The notes below the pieces were generated by a model. That model had not been told where the DNA came from and did not search any database. It worked only from the letters and a program-made list of their open reading frames with translations. The position numbers and the translations under genes were made by a program. From assembly GCA_910584115.1 (NCBI GenBank), contig CAJTYN010000005.1, positions 31,741 to 41,404 of the forward strand: 9,664 nt of DNA, read 5' to 3'. This stretch comes from an uncultured Lachnospiraceae bacterium (lineage in GTDB: Bacteria > Bacillota > Clostridia > Lachnospirales > Lachnospiraceae). This document shows, piece by piece, positions 1 through 6,729 of the stretch (position 1 is its first letter; every line of letters starts with the position of its first letter).

Positions 1-344
1 CCGCCGTCCCGGCGTGACCCGAGATAACTGTAATCCCGGCACATCTCGTACTGCTCTTTCTGGCAGGGACCGCAGACCCCGCAGGGGATCAGCGGAAAGA
101 TCCCCACTCTCTGCCCCAGCCAGGACGGATCCACACCGCCTGCCACCTTTTCCACAACACCGGAAAATTCATGCCCCACGATCAGCGGGTGGACGTGGGC
201 GCCCGTCTTATAGACCCGCGGGATGTCCGACCCGCAGATCCCGGCCGCTCTCACCGCGACCAGCGCCTCGTCCTCTCTCAATACAGGATCTGCCGCCGTC
301 TCCAGCCTCAGATCGTCGATACCGTGCAATACCCATGCTCTCAT
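1..344 (-). CDS. Zinc-dependent alcohol dehydrogenase, galactitol-1-phosphate 5-dehydrogenase-like (N-terminal part, runs off the left edge)
   Basis: This is the first 114 codons of a medium-chain zinc dehydrogenase; the rest lies left of the window. The catalytic zinc ligands C37 (in GICGSD) and H58-E59 (in VGHEFSG) are visible, as are the four structural zinc cysteines C88, C91, C94 and C102. From memory of E. coli GatD, the stretches GSDIPRVYKTGAH, GHEFSG and YLGSRRDGG match it closely, more than generic alcohol or sorbitol dehydrogenases. GatD oxidises galactitol-1-phosphate to tagatose-6-phosphate with NAD in the cytoplasm. The start is well set: AAAGGAGG lies 8 bases before the ATG, with an extended -10 promoter upstream. 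It is divergent from an AraC regulator and an alpha-galactosidase, which fits galactose-family sugar use. The NAD-binding fold is not in view, so the exact substrate is inference; another polyol or polyol-phosphate dehydrogenase is possible. Confidence 0.85.
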   Translation of the reverse strand, partial: MRAWVLHGIDDLRLETAADPVLREDEALVAVRAAGICGSDIPRVYKTGAHVHPLIVGHEFSGVVEKVAGGVDPSWLGQRVGIFPLIPCGVCGPCQKEQYEMCRDYSYLGSRRDG

Positions 345-376
345 CCTCTGTCCTCCTTTGATCTTATGAGAAATCT

Positions 377-405
377 ATTATAACACATCCGCGGTCTTTT
401 TCAGA
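377..405 (-). promoter_or_regulatory. Promoter of the GatD-like dehydrogenase (extended -10)
   Basis: On the minus strand a perfect TATAAT (382-377) is preceded by TGT, giving the extended form TGTTATAAT. The -35 position (about 400-405) is poor (TCTGAA) and lies in a palindrome. An extended -10 with a weak -35 is typical of a promoter that works without a good -35 or needs an activator. It sits 33 bases before the dehydrogenase start. Confidence 0.6.
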
Positions 406-409
406 AAAA
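397..409. promoter_or_regulatory. 13-bp palindrome between divergent promoters, candidate operator
   Basis: TTTTTC-A-GAAAAA is a perfect palindrome around one central base. It covers the -35 position of the leftward promoter and ends 2 bases before the TTGACA of the rightward promoter, so a protein bound here could affect both. The role is inferred from position and symmetry only; an A/T-rich palindrome of this length can arise by chance. Confidence 0.35.
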
Positions 410-411
410 TA

Positions 412-440
412 TTGACAAGATATCTGTTTCAGACTATCAT
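412..440 (+). promoter_or_regulatory. Sigma-A-type promoter of the AraC-family regulator
   Basis: A perfect -35 TTGACA (412-417) and a -10 TATCAT (435-440) are separated by exactly 17 bases. Transcription would start near 447, giving a leader of about 80 bases before the regulator's ATG at 527. The leader contains an inverted repeat TCCTGA/TCAGGA (455-460 and 474-479). Confidence 0.75.
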
Positions 441-454
441 TTGTGATGATCATA

Positions 455-479
455 TCCTGATACGCCGGCTGCTTCAGGA
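455..479. repeat. 6-bp inverted repeat in the regulator's leader
   Basis: TCCTGA (455-460) and TCAGGA (474-479) are perfect inverted arms around 13 bases. It could be a small RNA hairpin or an operator half-site pair just downstream of the transcription start. It has no U-run, so it is not a terminator. Short arms make chance occurrence quite possible. Confidence 0.3.
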
Positions 480-526
480 CAGACGCAGCGGGAAGATATG
501 GGGAGAAAGAGCAAGGGGATCCTATC

Positions 527-1402
527 ATGGAAGATGCATATGTATTACAGTCATCAGACCAGAAGTTTTCTGATCTGCATCTATGTTTTTGCGGATACAG
601 CAGATGCAGACCGCTCCACAGCTTCGGCCCGGCGGTCAGGCCGTACTACGTGATCCATTATATCCTCAAGGGGAAGGGCCGGTATCACATCGAAGACGTC
701 CGGCATTGTTTAGGGGCGGGACAGGGATTTCTGATCGAGCCGGATACGCGGACCTTTTATCAGGCGGATGCAGTGGAGCCATGGGAGTATCTGTGGATCG
801 GATTTAACGGGACGAATGTGCGGGAATATCTGCGGGATATCGGGCTGAACAGCCGACAGCTCATCTTCCAGAGCGGCCAGGGAGACGAGCTGAAACATAT
901 CGTCATCGAAATGCTCAGAGATACCACCGGCAGCATTTCCAGCCAGTATAGGAGACAGAGTCTCCTGTATTCTTTTTTTTCGATACTGACAGAAGATATC
1001 GATATCAGCCTTCCGTCCCAACAAGATCAGGAGAACATCCATATCAAGAGAGCGGTCGAATATATCCGCAATAATCAGTCTGACGGGATACGGGTCATGG
1101 ATATCGCAAGATATGTCTGTGTTGACCGGACCTATCTCTATGAGCTGTTCCGAAAATATCTGCATGTCTCTCCCCAGGAGTATCTGACAGACTGCCGGCT
1201 CACGCGGGCGGCGGAGCTCCTGACGAATACGGAATATCCGATCAGAGAGATCGCGCTGTCCTGTGGGTATCAGAATGAGCATTCTTTTGGAAAGGCATTT
1301 AAGGCAAAGCGGGGGATCACTCCAGCGAGATACCGGGAGCGGGACCGGATGGAGAAGAGGGCGTATCTGGAGGAAAATAAGGATGAGCTGGAAAAGATAT
1401 GA
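527..1402 (+). CDS. AraC-family transcriptional regulator, probable activator of the alpha-galactosidase unit
   Basis: This 291-aa protein has the usual AraC/MsmR layout. An N-terminal cupin-like sugar-sensing part covers roughly residues 25-160, with the segment YYVIHYILKGKGRYHIE and GFLIEPDTRTFYQAD typical of these folds. A C-terminal double helix-turn-helix covers about 172-272: helix-turn-helix 1 is around MDIARYVCVDRTYLYELFRK, and helix-turn-helix 2 around IREIALSCGYQNEHSFGKAFK, followed by the conserved GITPARYR end. AAGGGG lies 8 bases before the ATG. It stands 103 bases upstream of a same-strand GH36 alpha-galactosidase, the arrangement of MsmR/RafR-like activators of raffinose and melibiose use. 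Its ligand (an alpha-galactoside) is inferred from this context. A charged tail after residue 272 is unremarkable. Confidence 0.93.
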   Translation: MEDAYVLQSSDQKFSDLHLCFCGYSRCRPLHSFGPAVRPYYVIHYILKGKGRYHIEDVRHCLGAGQGFLIEPDTRTFYQADAVEPWEYLWIGFNGTNVREYLRDIGLNSRQLIFQSGQGDELKHIVIEMLRDTTGSISSQYRRQSLLYSFFSILTEDIDISLPSQQDQENIHIKRAVEYIRNNQSDGIRVMDIARYVCVDRTYLYELFRKYLHVSPQEYLTDCRLTRAAELLTNTEYPIREIALSCGYQNEHSFGKAFKAKRGITPARYRERDRMEKRAYLEENKDELEKI

Positions 1403-1404
1403 CC

Positions 1405-1469
1405 GACATCCGGACATCTTCAGCCAACAGATCGATATACACAGACGCAGGGTCTTCCTATAGAATAGG
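1405..1469. promoter_or_regulatory. Candidate regulatory region before the alpha-galactosidase
   Basis: The 103-base gap between regulator and alpha-galactosidase holds a direct repeat of GACATC (1405-1410 and 1413-1418) and an inverted repeat CCTAT-aga-ATAGG (1457-1469). No good -35/-10 pair is visible, which would suit an activator-dependent promoter, or simply read-through from the regulator promoter. Assignment as AraC sites is inference. Confidence 0.25.
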
Positions 1470-1505
1470 CTCCTAGAGTGTATTTTGAACAGGAGGCGAT
1501 GAACG

Positions 1506-3737
1506 ATGAGCATATCATTTTATGAAACTACTAAGACATTCCATTTATGCGATCAGAAGATCAGCTATATCATGACCGTTCTCCCCAACGGCCATCTGGG
1601 ACAGCTCTATTTTGGAAAAAAGGTCCATCAGCGGGAGGACTATCCCTATCTGTATGAGACAGCGGTCCGCCCTATGACGTCCTATGTGTTCGAGGATGAC
1701 TGTTCTCTGTCCTTAGAGCATGTGCGGCAGGAGTACGGCGTGTATGGGACGACTGATCCTCGCCGCCCCGCCGTCGAGATCTTGCAGCCAGACGGGAGCC
1801 GGATCTGCGATCTGCAGTATAAAGGGCATGAGATCATGAGAGGAAAACCCCCACTCGCCGGGCTTCCTGCCACATATACGGAACAGGACGACGAGGCAGA
1901 GACGCTGCGCGTCGTCCTGGAGGATGCTCTCACCGGCGTGGTGGTGGAGCTCCTGTATACGATCTTTACCCAGGGAGGGATCCTCGCCAGGAGCGCGCGG
2001 ATCACGAATGCGGGGACGGGCAGTGTCCATCTCACCACCGCCATGAGCCTGTGCATGGATCTGCCGGACTGTGACTATGAATGGCTGCAGTTTTCCGGGG
2101 CGTGGGCGCGGGAGCGCCATCTGAAGGTACGGAAGCTGGAGCAGGGGATCCAGGCCGTGGACAGCCGCCGGGGACATTCTTCCCACGAGCACAATCCGTT
2201 CATCGTGCTGAAACGCCCGGGGACGGATGAATGTCAGGGTGAGGCGATCGGGTTCAGCCTGGTCTACAGCGGGAATTTTCTCGCCCAGGCGGAGGTGGAT
2301 ACCCATGATACCACAAGGGTCCTGATGGGGATCCATCCTATGGGCTTTGACTGGAAGCTGGATGCAGGCGAGAGCTTCCAGACACCGGAGGCCGTGATGG
2401 TCTATACGGATCAGGGCTTAAACGACATGAGCCAGACCTTCCATCGCCTGTACCAGAAGCGGCTCGTCAGAGGATCCTGGCGGGACAGACCAAGGCCGAT
2501 CCTGATCAATAACTGGGAGGCGACCTATTTCGACTTTACCGAAGACCGTTTGATGGAGATCGCCGCACGAGCAAGAGAATGCGGCGTGGAATTATTCGTC
2601 CTGGACGACGGCTGGTTCGGCGCGCGGAAAAATGACCATGCGGGCCTGGGCGATTGGGTGGCAGACCCTAAGCGCCTTCCCCGGGGCATCACCGGGCTGG
2701 CGGAGCGTATCGAAGGACTCGGCATGCTCTTCGGCCTCTGGATCGAGCCGGAAATGGTCAATAAAGACTCTGATCTCTACCGGGCGCACCCCGACTGGAT
2801 CCTCGCCACGCCGGGACGGCGCACATCCCAGGGACGGCATCAGTATGTGCTGGACTTCTCGCGGCCGGAGGTGGTGGACTGCCTTTATGAGATGCTGGCG
2901 AAGATCCTGCGTGAGGCGAAAGTGTCCTATATCAAATGGGATATGAACCGTAGCATCACCGAATGCTACTCCGCGGCGCTGCCGCCGGATCGGCAGGGCG
3001 AGGTGTTCCACCGCTATATCCTCGGGGTCTACGATCTGTATGAAAGGCTGCATCGGGATTTCCCCCATGTCCTGTTCGAATCCTGCGCCAGCGGCGGGGG
3101 ACGGTTCGATCCGGGACTCCTCTATTATGCGCCCCAGGCCTGGGCCAGCGATGATTCGGATGCGGTGGAACGACTGAAGATCCAATACGGGACTTCTTTT
3201 TGCTATCCCATCAGCAGCATCGGGAGCCATGTATCGGCGGTGCCGAATCATCAGGTGTTCCGTCACACGCCCCTTCATACGAGGGCAAATGTGGCGTATT
3301 TCGGGACTTTCGGGTATGAACTGGATCTGAACCGGATGACAAAAGAAGAACTGGCCCAGGTGAAGGAACAGACCGCATTTATGAAAGAGTACAGGGAGAT
3401 CCTCCAATTCGGTACATTTTACAGGCTCGAAAGTCCCTTCGAGGGAAATATCACCTGCTGGATGACCGTCAGTGAAGATAGGAAAAAAGCGATCGTCGGA
3501 TGGTATCGCGTCCTGAACCATGCCAATATGCCTTTTTCGAGAGTGCGGCTGCAGGGCCTGGATCTTGATCTCCTCTATGAAAACCTGGAAACGAAGGAGA
3601 CGTTCTACGGGGATGAACTGATGAATATCGGACTGATCACGTCAGACGGGATGTCCGGACAGGTCGGCGAGAATACGGACGGCTATGGCGATTTTGATTC
3701 CAGGCTGTATGTGTTCCGGGCAGTCCGTGAAGACTAG
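1506..3737 (+). CDS. Alpha-galactosidase, GH36 family (cytoplasmic)
   Basis: The enzyme hydrolyses terminal alpha-1,6-linked galactose from melibiose, raffinose and related sugars. At 743 aa it is the usual size of bacterial GH36 tetrameric enzymes (AgaA, MelA, RafA). An N-terminal beta-sandwich domain (about 1-325) is followed by a TIM barrel (about 330-650) and a C-terminal beta domain. Family signatures are all present: NNWEATYFDF (335-344), LDDGW (366-370), LWIEPEMVN (411-419), YIKWDMNRS with nucleophile D479, ESCASGGGRFD (525-535), and WASDDSDA with D549 at the acid/base position. There is no signal peptide, so it acts inside the cell and needs an importer, none of which is in the window. 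AGGAGG at 1491-1496 with a 9-base spacer fixes the start at 1506; an out-of-frame ATG at 1499 is ignored. The next gene follows after 15 bases, so the two are probably co-transcribed. Confidence 0.97.
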   Translation: MSISFYETTKTFHLCDQKISYIMTVLPNGHLGQLYFGKKVHQREDYPYLYETAVRPMTSYVFEDDCSLSLEHVRQEYGVYGTTDPRRPAVEILQPDGSRICDLQYKGHEIMRGKPPLAGLPATYTEQDDEAETLRVVLEDALTGVVVELLYTIFTQGGILARSARITNAGTGSVHLTTAMSLCMDLPDCDYEWLQFSGAWARERHLKVRKLEQGIQAVDSRRGHSSHEHNPFIVLKRPGTDECQGEAIGFSLVYSGNFLAQAEVDTHDTTRVLMGIHPMGFDWKLDAGESFQTPEAVMVYTDQGLNDMSQTFHRLYQKRLVRGSWRDRPRPILINNWEATYFDFTEDRLMEIAARARECGVELFVLDDGWFGARKNDHAGLGDWVADPKRLPRGITGLAERIEGLGMLFGLWIEPEMVNKDSDLYRAHPDWILATPGRRTSQGRHQYVLDFSRPEVVDCLYEMLAKILREAKVSYIKWDMNRSITECYSAALPPDRQGEVFHRYILGVYDLYERLHRDFPHVLFESCASGGGRFDPGLLYYAPQAWASDDSDAVERLKIQYGTSFCYPISSIGSHVSAVPNHQVFRHTPLHTRANVAYFGTFGYELDLNRMTKEELAQVKEQTAFMKEYREILQFGTFYRLESPFEGNITCWMTVSEDRKKAIVGWYRVLNHANMPFSRVRLQGLDLDLLYENLETKETFYGDELMNIGLITSDGMSGQVGENTDGYGDFDSRLYVFRAVRED

Positions 3738-3752
3738 GGAGGAGACCGCAGT

Positions 3753-4403
3753 ATGAAAAAAGAGAAAGATCTGTTCGGAAGGCGCTGTGTGATGATGCTC
3801 ACGGGGATCCTCTTCATCGGGATCTGTGTGGGATCTTTTCGGCTCAGCGCTTTCGGGGTGGATGCATTTAGCTGTATGAATCTGGGAATCAGCGGTCTTC
3901 TCCATATGACATTTGGGACATGGCAGCTCATCATGAACGCGCTCATCCTGGTCGTGGTCTTTTTTACAGTCCGCCATTGTATCGGGGCCGGGACCATCGT
4001 CAATATGATCAGCGTGGGATATATGGCGGACTTTATCTGCTGGATATCCCAGGATGTGCTGGCGGTGGATATGACGCTGCCGCTCAGGATCTTCGCGCTC
4101 CTTCTGGGAAGTCTGTCTGCCGGACTGGGCGTTGCCTTTTATATGGCGGCAGATATGGGGATCGCGCCTTATGACAGTGTGGCGCTGATCATCGAGAAGG
4201 GTACGAGAGGACGGATCCGATTCCAGTATGCCCGGGTGCTGAGCGACGTCACCGTGGTCGTTGTCGGCGTTATATCCTGCCTTTTATCCGGCGGCGATCT
4301 GTGGCTGATCATCGGGGTCGGGACCATCTGCAACGCATTGTTCAACGGACCTCTGATCCAGTTTTTTAGGGTACATGTGGCAGAGCCGTTGATGAAGCTG
4401 TGA
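3753..4403 (+). CDS. YczE-like integral membrane protein (YitT/YczE group)
   Basis: This is a 216-aa polytopic membrane protein with about six predicted membrane segments (roughly 12-30, 55-75, 80-100, 112-134, 163-180, 182-204). Features matching the YczE/YyaS/YitT group are the two internally similar motifs GVDAFSCMNLGIS (35-47) and MGIAPYDSVALII (135-147), each following a transmembrane stretch, plus FYMAADMG. The biochemical function of the family is not established. GGAGGAG (3738-3744) lies 8 bases before the ATG and only 15 bases separate it from the alpha-galactosidase stop, so it is probably in the same operon. A transport role for the galactoside unit is possible but not shown by the sequence. 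Confidence 0.82.
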   Translation: MKKEKDLFGRRCVMMLTGILFIGICVGSFRLSAFGVDAFSCMNLGISGLLHMTFGTWQLIMNALILVVVFFTVRHCIGAGTIVNMISVGYMADFICWISQDVLAVDMTLPLRIFALLLGSLSAGLGVAFYMAADMGIAPYDSVALIIEKGTRGRIRFQYARVLSDVTVVVVGVISCLLSGGDLWLIIGVGTICNALFNGPLIQFFRVHVAEPLMKL

Positions 4404-4404
4404 C

Positions 4405-4422
4405 GGGGGAGCGCCTCTTTTT
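4405..4422 (+). terminator. Weak terminator-like hairpin at the convergent junction
   Basis: Right after the membrane protein's stop, GGGG-AGCG-CCTC can form a four-pair stem (one G-U) followed by TTTTT (4418-4422). It overlaps the stop codon of the convergent cytidylyltransferase. The stem is short, so termination strength is doubtful, but nothing better exists in the 17 bases between these convergent genes. Confidence 0.3.
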
Positions 4423-5110
4423 ACGGCAAGCGTTCCAGAAAAACCTTCAGGTCCTCCCGTGTGGTGATCTTGAAGTTCCCCTCATCGCCAGGGATCATCG
4501 CCATATCCATCCCGGCCAGGACGGCAGGCTCCGTGGATCCGTTGATCTTCAGTATCTCATCGGGCAGCAGCCTCTGATCAGCCGCATAGTACGGCCCCAG
4601 GCGGAACAGTTCCGGCGCCTGTCCGGCGAAGACCTGGCTGCGGTCCAGCAATGCGGAGATCGTCTTTTTGTCGGCGCTCAGATACACTGTGTCTTTCATG
4701 GGCAGCACCGGGATCACGCCGTCGTGGCCTGGGGACGCTTCCAGGCAGGCCGTGATCTGCGCCGCCGATAAGAGCGGCCGGGCCGCGTCGTGGATCAGGA
4801 CCCAGTCGTCCTCCCCCGCGTATCTCCGGATATCCTCCAGACCGTGATGGATAGACATCTGCCGGTTGGCGCCCGGAAGGGAGAAGCCTGCACATTTCTC
4901 CTCTATGCCCTCCTCTGCGAGCCATCTCCTGATCTGCCCCTGCCACTTCACATCCGCCACGATCTGGATCTTATCGATCCCGTTGTGGTCGGATAACTGT
5001 CTGAGACAGTACATGATGATCGGCCGTCCCCCGGCTTCTATATACTGTTTGGGCACATCCGCGGCCAGCCTGCTGCCCGTGCCCCCTGATAAGACCAGTG
5101 CTGTGACCAT
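4421..5110 (-). CDS. IspD/TarI-family cytidylyltransferase, divergent
   Basis: Members transfer CMP from CTP to a sugar- or polyol-phosphate, giving a CDP-linked product: IspD acts on methylerythritol 4-phosphate, TarI on ribitol 5-phosphate. At 229 aa it has normal family length. Visible motifs are LSGGTGSRL (R14), PKQY (K21), HDAARPL (D108), PMKDTV (T141), R157, and the C-terminal GNFKITTREDL (K214). Two conserved spots differ: the family QTPQ is QAPE here (A165 where E. coli IspD has T165), and the usual TDE/TDA acidic motif is replaced by NGSTEP (190-195). The fold and CTP site thus look kept, while the substrate side departs, so I would not call it housekeeping IspD. AAAGGGG precedes the ATG. 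It lies 16 bases after a sugar-phosphate epimerase gene, which suggests a pentulose- or hexulose-derived phosphate as substrate (inference). Confidence 0.85.
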   Translation of the reverse strand: MVTALVLSGGTGSRLAADVPKQYIEAGGRPIIMYCLRQLSDHNGIDKIQIVADVKWQGQIRRWLAEEGIEEKCAGFSLPGANRQMSIHHGLEDIRRYAGEDDWVLIHDAARPLLSAAQITACLEASPGHDGVIPVLPMKDTVYLSADKKTISALLDRSQVFAGQAPELFRLGPYYAADQRLLPDEILKINGSTEPAVLAGMDMAMIPGDEGNFKITTREDLKVFLERLP

Positions 5111-5126
5111 CTCTTTCCCCTTTCAT

Positions 5127-5789
5127 CTAAAACCGCAGTTCGCGGATGTCCTGTAATGTCTCCCCGTAGGATCTGTCTTTTCCGAAGAGGAGCGTCGTAC
5201 CCAGAACGAATCCCTGCACGCCCTTTGGCGCATATTCTAAGATCTTATCCGCGCCGCAGGCGCCGTCCCAGTAGATCTCAAAATCCATATCCTCTTTCAT
5301 GGACAGGAGTTTCGTGATCTTTTTGCCCACGTAGGGCAGGTACATCTGCCCCGCATTGCCCGGATTGACGGACATGACGAGGACCTTTTTCACGATCCGC
5401 AGCATCTCCATCACCGTCTCCACCGACGTCCCCGGATTGACCGCGATCCCCGGGATCATCCCCGCGTCGATGATGCTCTGCAATGTGGTGGAGGGGTGGT
5501 ATTCCGCCTCCGGGTGGATGTAGACCGTATCCCCCGGCCGCAGGCTGCGCAGGAACAGACCGATATGGTTGTTGGGATGTTCGATCATCAGGTGTACGTC
5601 CAGAGGCTTTTTCGCGGTGCTCGCTATGTATCGCATATCATTTAGCGACATGGCGAAATTGGGCACATAGCGTCCGTCCATGATATCGATATGGTAGGAG
5701 TCGATGCCGCCTTCCTCCAGCTCTCTGACTTCTCTCTCCAGGTTCCCGTAATCCGCACACATCATGGATGCCATCAATTCAAATCTCAT
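5127..5789 (-). CDS. Sugar-phosphate 3-epimerase, AlsE/ribulose-phosphate epimerase-like
   Basis: This 220-aa TIM-barrel enzyme inverts C3 of a ketose phosphate in the cytoplasm, via metal-assisted proton transfer. All four metal/catalytic positions of the family are in place: H33 and D35 in YHIDIMDG, H66 in LDVHLM, and D175 in YWDGACG. VMSVNPGNAGQ (138-148) and VLGTTLLFG (195-203) form the phosphate side. The site reads WDGAC where typical Rpe has VDGGV; E. coli AlsE (allulose-6-phosphate epimerase) has VDGSC, so this belongs nearer the AlsE branch than housekeeping Rpe. The start at 5789 puts MRFELMASMMCADY over the family's usual N-terminus and has AGAGGA 7 bases upstream. A further in-frame ATG at 5807 would add six basic residues and lacks a clear ribosome site. 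It is probably co-transcribed with the cytidylyltransferase 16 bases downstream. Confidence 0.88.
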   Translation of the reverse strand: MRFELMASMMCADYGNLEREVRELEEGGIDSYHIDIMDGRYVPNFAMSLNDMRYIASTAKKPLDVHLMIEHPNNHIGLFLRSLRPGDTVYIHPEAEYHPSTTLQSIIDAGMIPGIAVNPGTSVETVMEMLRIVKKVLVMSVNPGNAGQMYLPYVGKKITKLLSMKEDMDFEIYWDGACGADKILEYAPKGVQGFVLGTTLLFGKDRSYGETLQDIRELRF

Positions 5790-5817
5790 TCTCGTCCTCT
5801 TTTCCATCACTATCTCG

Positions 5818-5851
5818 AAAGGCAGGTACTTTGTGATAAAGTCCTGCCCTT
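5818..5851 (-). promoter_or_regulatory. Strong RNA hairpin between the M15 peptidase and the epimerase
   Basis: In the 73-base gap, the minus-strand RNA can form AAGGGCAGG/CCTGCCTTT (nine pairs, one G-U), one bulged A, then ACTTT/AAAGT (five pairs) around the loop ATCAC. The stem is long and stable, but after it only TTT and then CGAGATAG follow, so it lacks the U-run of an efficient intrinsic terminator. A partial terminator, an RNA-processing or stability element, or a protein-binding leader of the epimerase gene would all fit. Confidence 0.6.
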
Positions 5852-5862
5852 CATTTTCTCCA

Positions 5863-6729
5863 TTATGTCCCAAAATAAGAAAAATGCATGTAATCCTGGC
5901 TGGTCGACCAGATCCCCTGGGAGAAGCCGTATTTTCTGAGGATGCGCGCCACCTCACCGTTTTTCGGGATCGAATAGGGATCTTTTTTCGGCCTCCAATA
6001 TCTCCCCACGACCGCCTGTCCGTTGATGACCTGGTAGTTCTCCTCCGGATTGATGTCTATGGCCGTGCCGTCGTAGTGTTCGGAGCGCCCGCTGCCGTAC
6101 CGCCATCCGCCCAGCGCGTGGATGGGAAACTTCTCCCGTCCCTTATAGATCTCATCAAACGCGCGCTTGACCGTGCTGGCCAGATTCTTGTGGACGTAGA
6201 TCGTCCATGTCCGTGTGATCTTCCGCCCTTTTTTCCCGCTGGCAAAGTCCCACGTCTTCACGGTGACCGCCCGCATGTCTTTATACGAAGCCGCCTGACT
6301 CTTGTAAAAACGCCCGTACGTCTCGTAGGGGACTTCTTTTCCGTAGATGGCCACATCCTTGTTGAGATATGCCTGCACGGGAGCCGACCAGCTTCCGTAT
6401 ACCCGCTGCTTTTTCACCGTGCGGTACGCCCGTACTTTATATGTATACAGGACGTTCGGCAGACGGCTGCTCAGATCCAGCCGGACGGTCCTGCCGCCCG
6501 ATACGATCTTGTATCTATATTTTCCGGAACCGGCCTTGTAGGCCACCTGGTAACCGCCCGCCTTGGAAACGGAGGTCCAGATCACGCGCTGGCAGTCCGC
6601 CGTCCGGGTCTTGACGTTCTTGATCCGGGGCACGCCCACTACTGCCGCCTGCACGCGCAGGGCCGGTGTGAATGCAAAGAACAGCAGGAACGCCAAGAGT
6701 ATCACTCTCATCTTCTTTTCCGTTTTCAT
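5863..6729 (-). CDS. Secreted FN3-domain M15-family peptidase (VanY/endolysin-like)
   Basis: This 288-aa exported zinc peptidase probably cuts peptidoglycan stem peptides at D-Ala or nearby bonds. Residues 1-28 form a Sec signal peptide: basic MKTEKKMR, then a hydrophobic run, with cleavage likely after RVQA; there is no lipobox cysteine. Residues about 33-121 are a fibronectin-III-like beta domain (KNVKTRTADCQRVIWTSV through YTYKVRAYRTV to YGSWSAPVQA). The C-terminal part (about 150-286) has the M15 zinc motif SEHYDGTAIDIN with H218 and D225, and the second zinc histidine H282 in DYMHFSY, with D279 at the general-base position as in M15C/M15_4 enzymes. The start at 6729 was chosen because it begins the signal peptide and has AAGGA upstream; an in-frame ATG at 6783 would prefix 18 charged residues and overlap the preceding gene. 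Substrate is inferred from the family. Confidence 0.85.
   Translation of the reverse strand: MKTEKKMRVILLAFLLFFAFTPALRVQAAVVGVPRIKNVKTRTADCQRVIWTSVSKAGGYQVAYKAGSGKYRYKIVSGGRTVRLDLSSRLPNVLYTYKVRAYRTVKKQRVYGSWSAPVQAYLNKDVAIYGKEVPYETYGRFYKSQAASYKDMRAVTVKTWDFASGKKGRKITRTWTIYVHKNLASTVKRAFDEIYKGREKFPIHALGGWRYGSGRSEHYDGTAIDINPEENYQVINGQAVVGRYWRPKKDPYSIPKNGEVARILRKYGFSQGIWSTSQDYMHFSYFGT

Noticed and set aside
710..1513. 267-codon minus-strand open frame opposite the AraC regulator
   Set aside because: Antisense shadow of a clear AraC gene; Ile/Arg-rich translation without motifs.
2592..3521. 309-codon minus-strand open frame inside the alpha-galactosidase
   Set aside because: It lies wholly antisense to conserved catalytic motifs of GH36 and has no domain of its own.
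4421..5110. Simple naming of the cytidylyltransferase as housekeeping IspD
   Set aside because: The QTPQ and TDE motifs are altered and the gene is paired with a sugar-phosphate epimerase, so the substrate is left open.
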